DNA of 7,385 nucleotides, from the NCBI GenBank assembly GCA_023475715.1, contig JAMCVO010000335.1:1-7385 (forward strand), read 5' to 3'. The position numbers and the translations under genes are program-made. Under the pieces are notes generated by a model, which was not told where the DNA came from, made no database searches, and saw only the letters and a program-made list of their open reading frames with translations. Origin of the DNA: Actinomycetota bacterium (lineage in GTDB: Bacteria; Actinomycetota; Humimicrobiia; Humimicrobiales; Humimicrobiaceae). Shown piece by piece: positions 6,358 to 7,385 of the stretch; the first letter of the stretch is position 1, and every line of letters starts with the position of its first letter.

Positions 6358-7377
6358 TCAATTGATCTTTTTTGTTGAATTTCTGATTATTAATTGTGGC
6401 AGAAGTCGTATTTGTTTATAGCTTTTTATAGAATTGATGTTCTCAAGTTCTTCAAGTAATAAGTTTATCCCTGCAACTCCCAGATCATTCTTTGGTGGCG
6501 ATATTGTTGTAAGAGGTGGAGTAAAATGCTTGCTTTCAGGAATATCATCATTTCCTATTAAGGAAAAATTACCAGGTATTGACATGGCAGATTCATAAAT
6601 CGCATCATATGCACCTAATGCAGTTGTGTCACTGATAAATACGACTTCTGCCAGTAAATTTTTTTTGTTTTTCTCTAAAAAGTCCTTTAAAACTTTATAA
6701 CTTCCGGAAGTTTTTAAGTCACATTCAAGAAAAAATTGTTTCTCAAAAACTATATTATTTTCTTTTAAAGCTTTTAGAAAACCATTTTTCATTTGCTGAC
6801 AAGGTGAAATTGTTAATGGACCATTTATCAGTGCTATTTTATAATGGCCGTTTTCAATCAGGAATTTGGTTGCAATATATGCACCATATTCCTGATCTAT
6901 AAAGACACAATTAGTATCATATTTTTCAGATGGTATTGTATCCATCAAAGTAAAAGGAATATTATTGGTTTTTAAATAAGTTATTGATGTATTTTTTTTC
7001 CCAACAGGCATTAATAAAACTCCGTCAACTCTTTTATCTATTAGCATTCTTAAATGTTTTAATTCTTTTTCTGGGCTATAATCGGAATTGCATAAGATAA
7101 TATTGAAATCATTCTTATTTGCGATTTCCTCTACGGATTTTACAATTTCCGGATAAAATGGATTTGTTATATCACCTATTATTAATCCAATTGTTTTAGT
7201 TTTTTTCAAGACAAGGCTTTTAGCAATAAGATTGGGGTGATAATTCATCTCTGATGCTGCATCTAATACAAGTTCTTTTGTTTTTTTGCTTATCCTGGGA
7301 TGGTCTGCTAGAGCTCTTGATATAGTGGACTCAGATAAATTCAGTTTTATTGCTATATCTTTTAATCTCGCATTCAT
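6358..7377 (-). CDS. LacI-family transcriptional regulator
   Basis: A 339-residue LacI/GalR-type regulator, normal length. The N-terminal helix-turn-helix spans about 5-25 (KDIAIKLNLSESTISRAL), and the hinge helix is near 46-56 (YHPNLIAKSL). The periplasmic-binding-protein-like ligand core starts at about 62 (TIGLIIGDITNPFYPEIV). It continues through VDGVLLMP (117-124), FISDTTALGAYDA (247-259) and the GNDDIPESKHFTPPLTTI block (275-292), the last being family-typical although Asn276 replaces the more usual aromatic or hydrophobic residue. The effector is probably the imported sugar or a product of it, and the target is probably the convergent transport operon. Its own promoter and any operator there lie past the right edge, and only 8 bases precede the ATG. 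No stop is seen in those 8 bases, so a slightly longer protein cannot be excluded, though the N-terminus fits the family. It ends 8 bases from the hydrolase stop. Confidence 0.93.
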   Translation of the reverse strand: MNARLKDIAIKLNLSESTISRALADHPRISKKTKELVLDAASEMNYHPNLIAKSLVLKKTKTIGLIIGDITNPFYPEIVKSVEEIANKNDFNIILCNSDYSPEKELKHLRMLIDKRVDGVLLMPVGKKNTSITYLKTNNIPFTLMDTIPSEKYDTNCVFIDQEYGAYIATKFLIENGHYKIALINGPLTISPCQQMKNGFLKALKENNIVFEKQFFLECDLKTSGSYKVLKDFLEKNKKNLLAEVVFISDTTALGAYDAIYESAMSIPGNFSLIGNDDIPESKHFTPPLTTISPPKNDLGVAGINLLLEELENINSIKSYKQIRLLPQLIIRNSTKKIN

Positions 7378-7385
7378 TCTCGGTA

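Noticed and set aside
6357..6373. Terminator formed by ATCAATTGAT followed by six T residues
   Set aside because: The palindrome has no loop and would form only a very weak A/T hairpin, so it is not credible as an intrinsic terminator.

Overview
The window is low in GC and A/T-rich in its wobble positions and gaps. It has strong AAAGGA/AAGGG/GGAG ribosome binding sites, and three of its genes start with TTG. This fits a low-GC anaerobic Firmicute-like bacterium (Clostridia or Halanaerobiales type). That placement is an inference from composition and gene style only, since no taxonomic marker is present.

Layout. Six genes run rightward (positions 2-6349) and one runs leftward at the right edge. 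First comes the C-terminal three quarters of a family 1 (CUT1-type) carbohydrate-binding lipoprotein, cut by the left edge. A 123-base gap with a perfect 14-bp stem-loop follows. Next are two MalF/UgpA- and MalG/UgpE-like permeases, then two tandem paralogous proteins of the uroporphyrinogen decarboxylase (URO-D) superfamily, and then a phosphotriesterase/lactonase-family (COG1735) metallohydrolase. From the first permease onward the gaps are 3 to 18 bases, so these five genes look like one operon. The binding-protein gene probably belongs to the same transcript, with the stem-loop between. On the minus strand, ending only 8 bases from the hydrolase, is a LacI-family regulator whose promoter lies beyond the right edge. 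There is no transporter ATPase and no glycoside hydrolase in the window.

How the genes may work together. The binding protein and permeases would import a sugar-like solute, powered by an ATPase encoded elsewhere. The two URO-D-like proteins and the metallohydrolase would process it in the cytoplasm, and the LacI-type protein would control the set. The URO-D-like pair is the most interesting part. Both have the URO-D/methyltransferase fold signature, but neither has the arginine-rich N-terminus of true HemE or the His-x-Cys...Cys zinc site of corrinoid methyltransferases. In its place both have an Asp-x-Asp-Gly motif and a C-terminal Asp-His-x-x-Pro-Pro motif. The reaction is unknown to me. 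A sugar-derivative catabolic pathway combining these proteins with a lactonase-like hydrolase is a reasonable hypothesis, not a demonstrated one.
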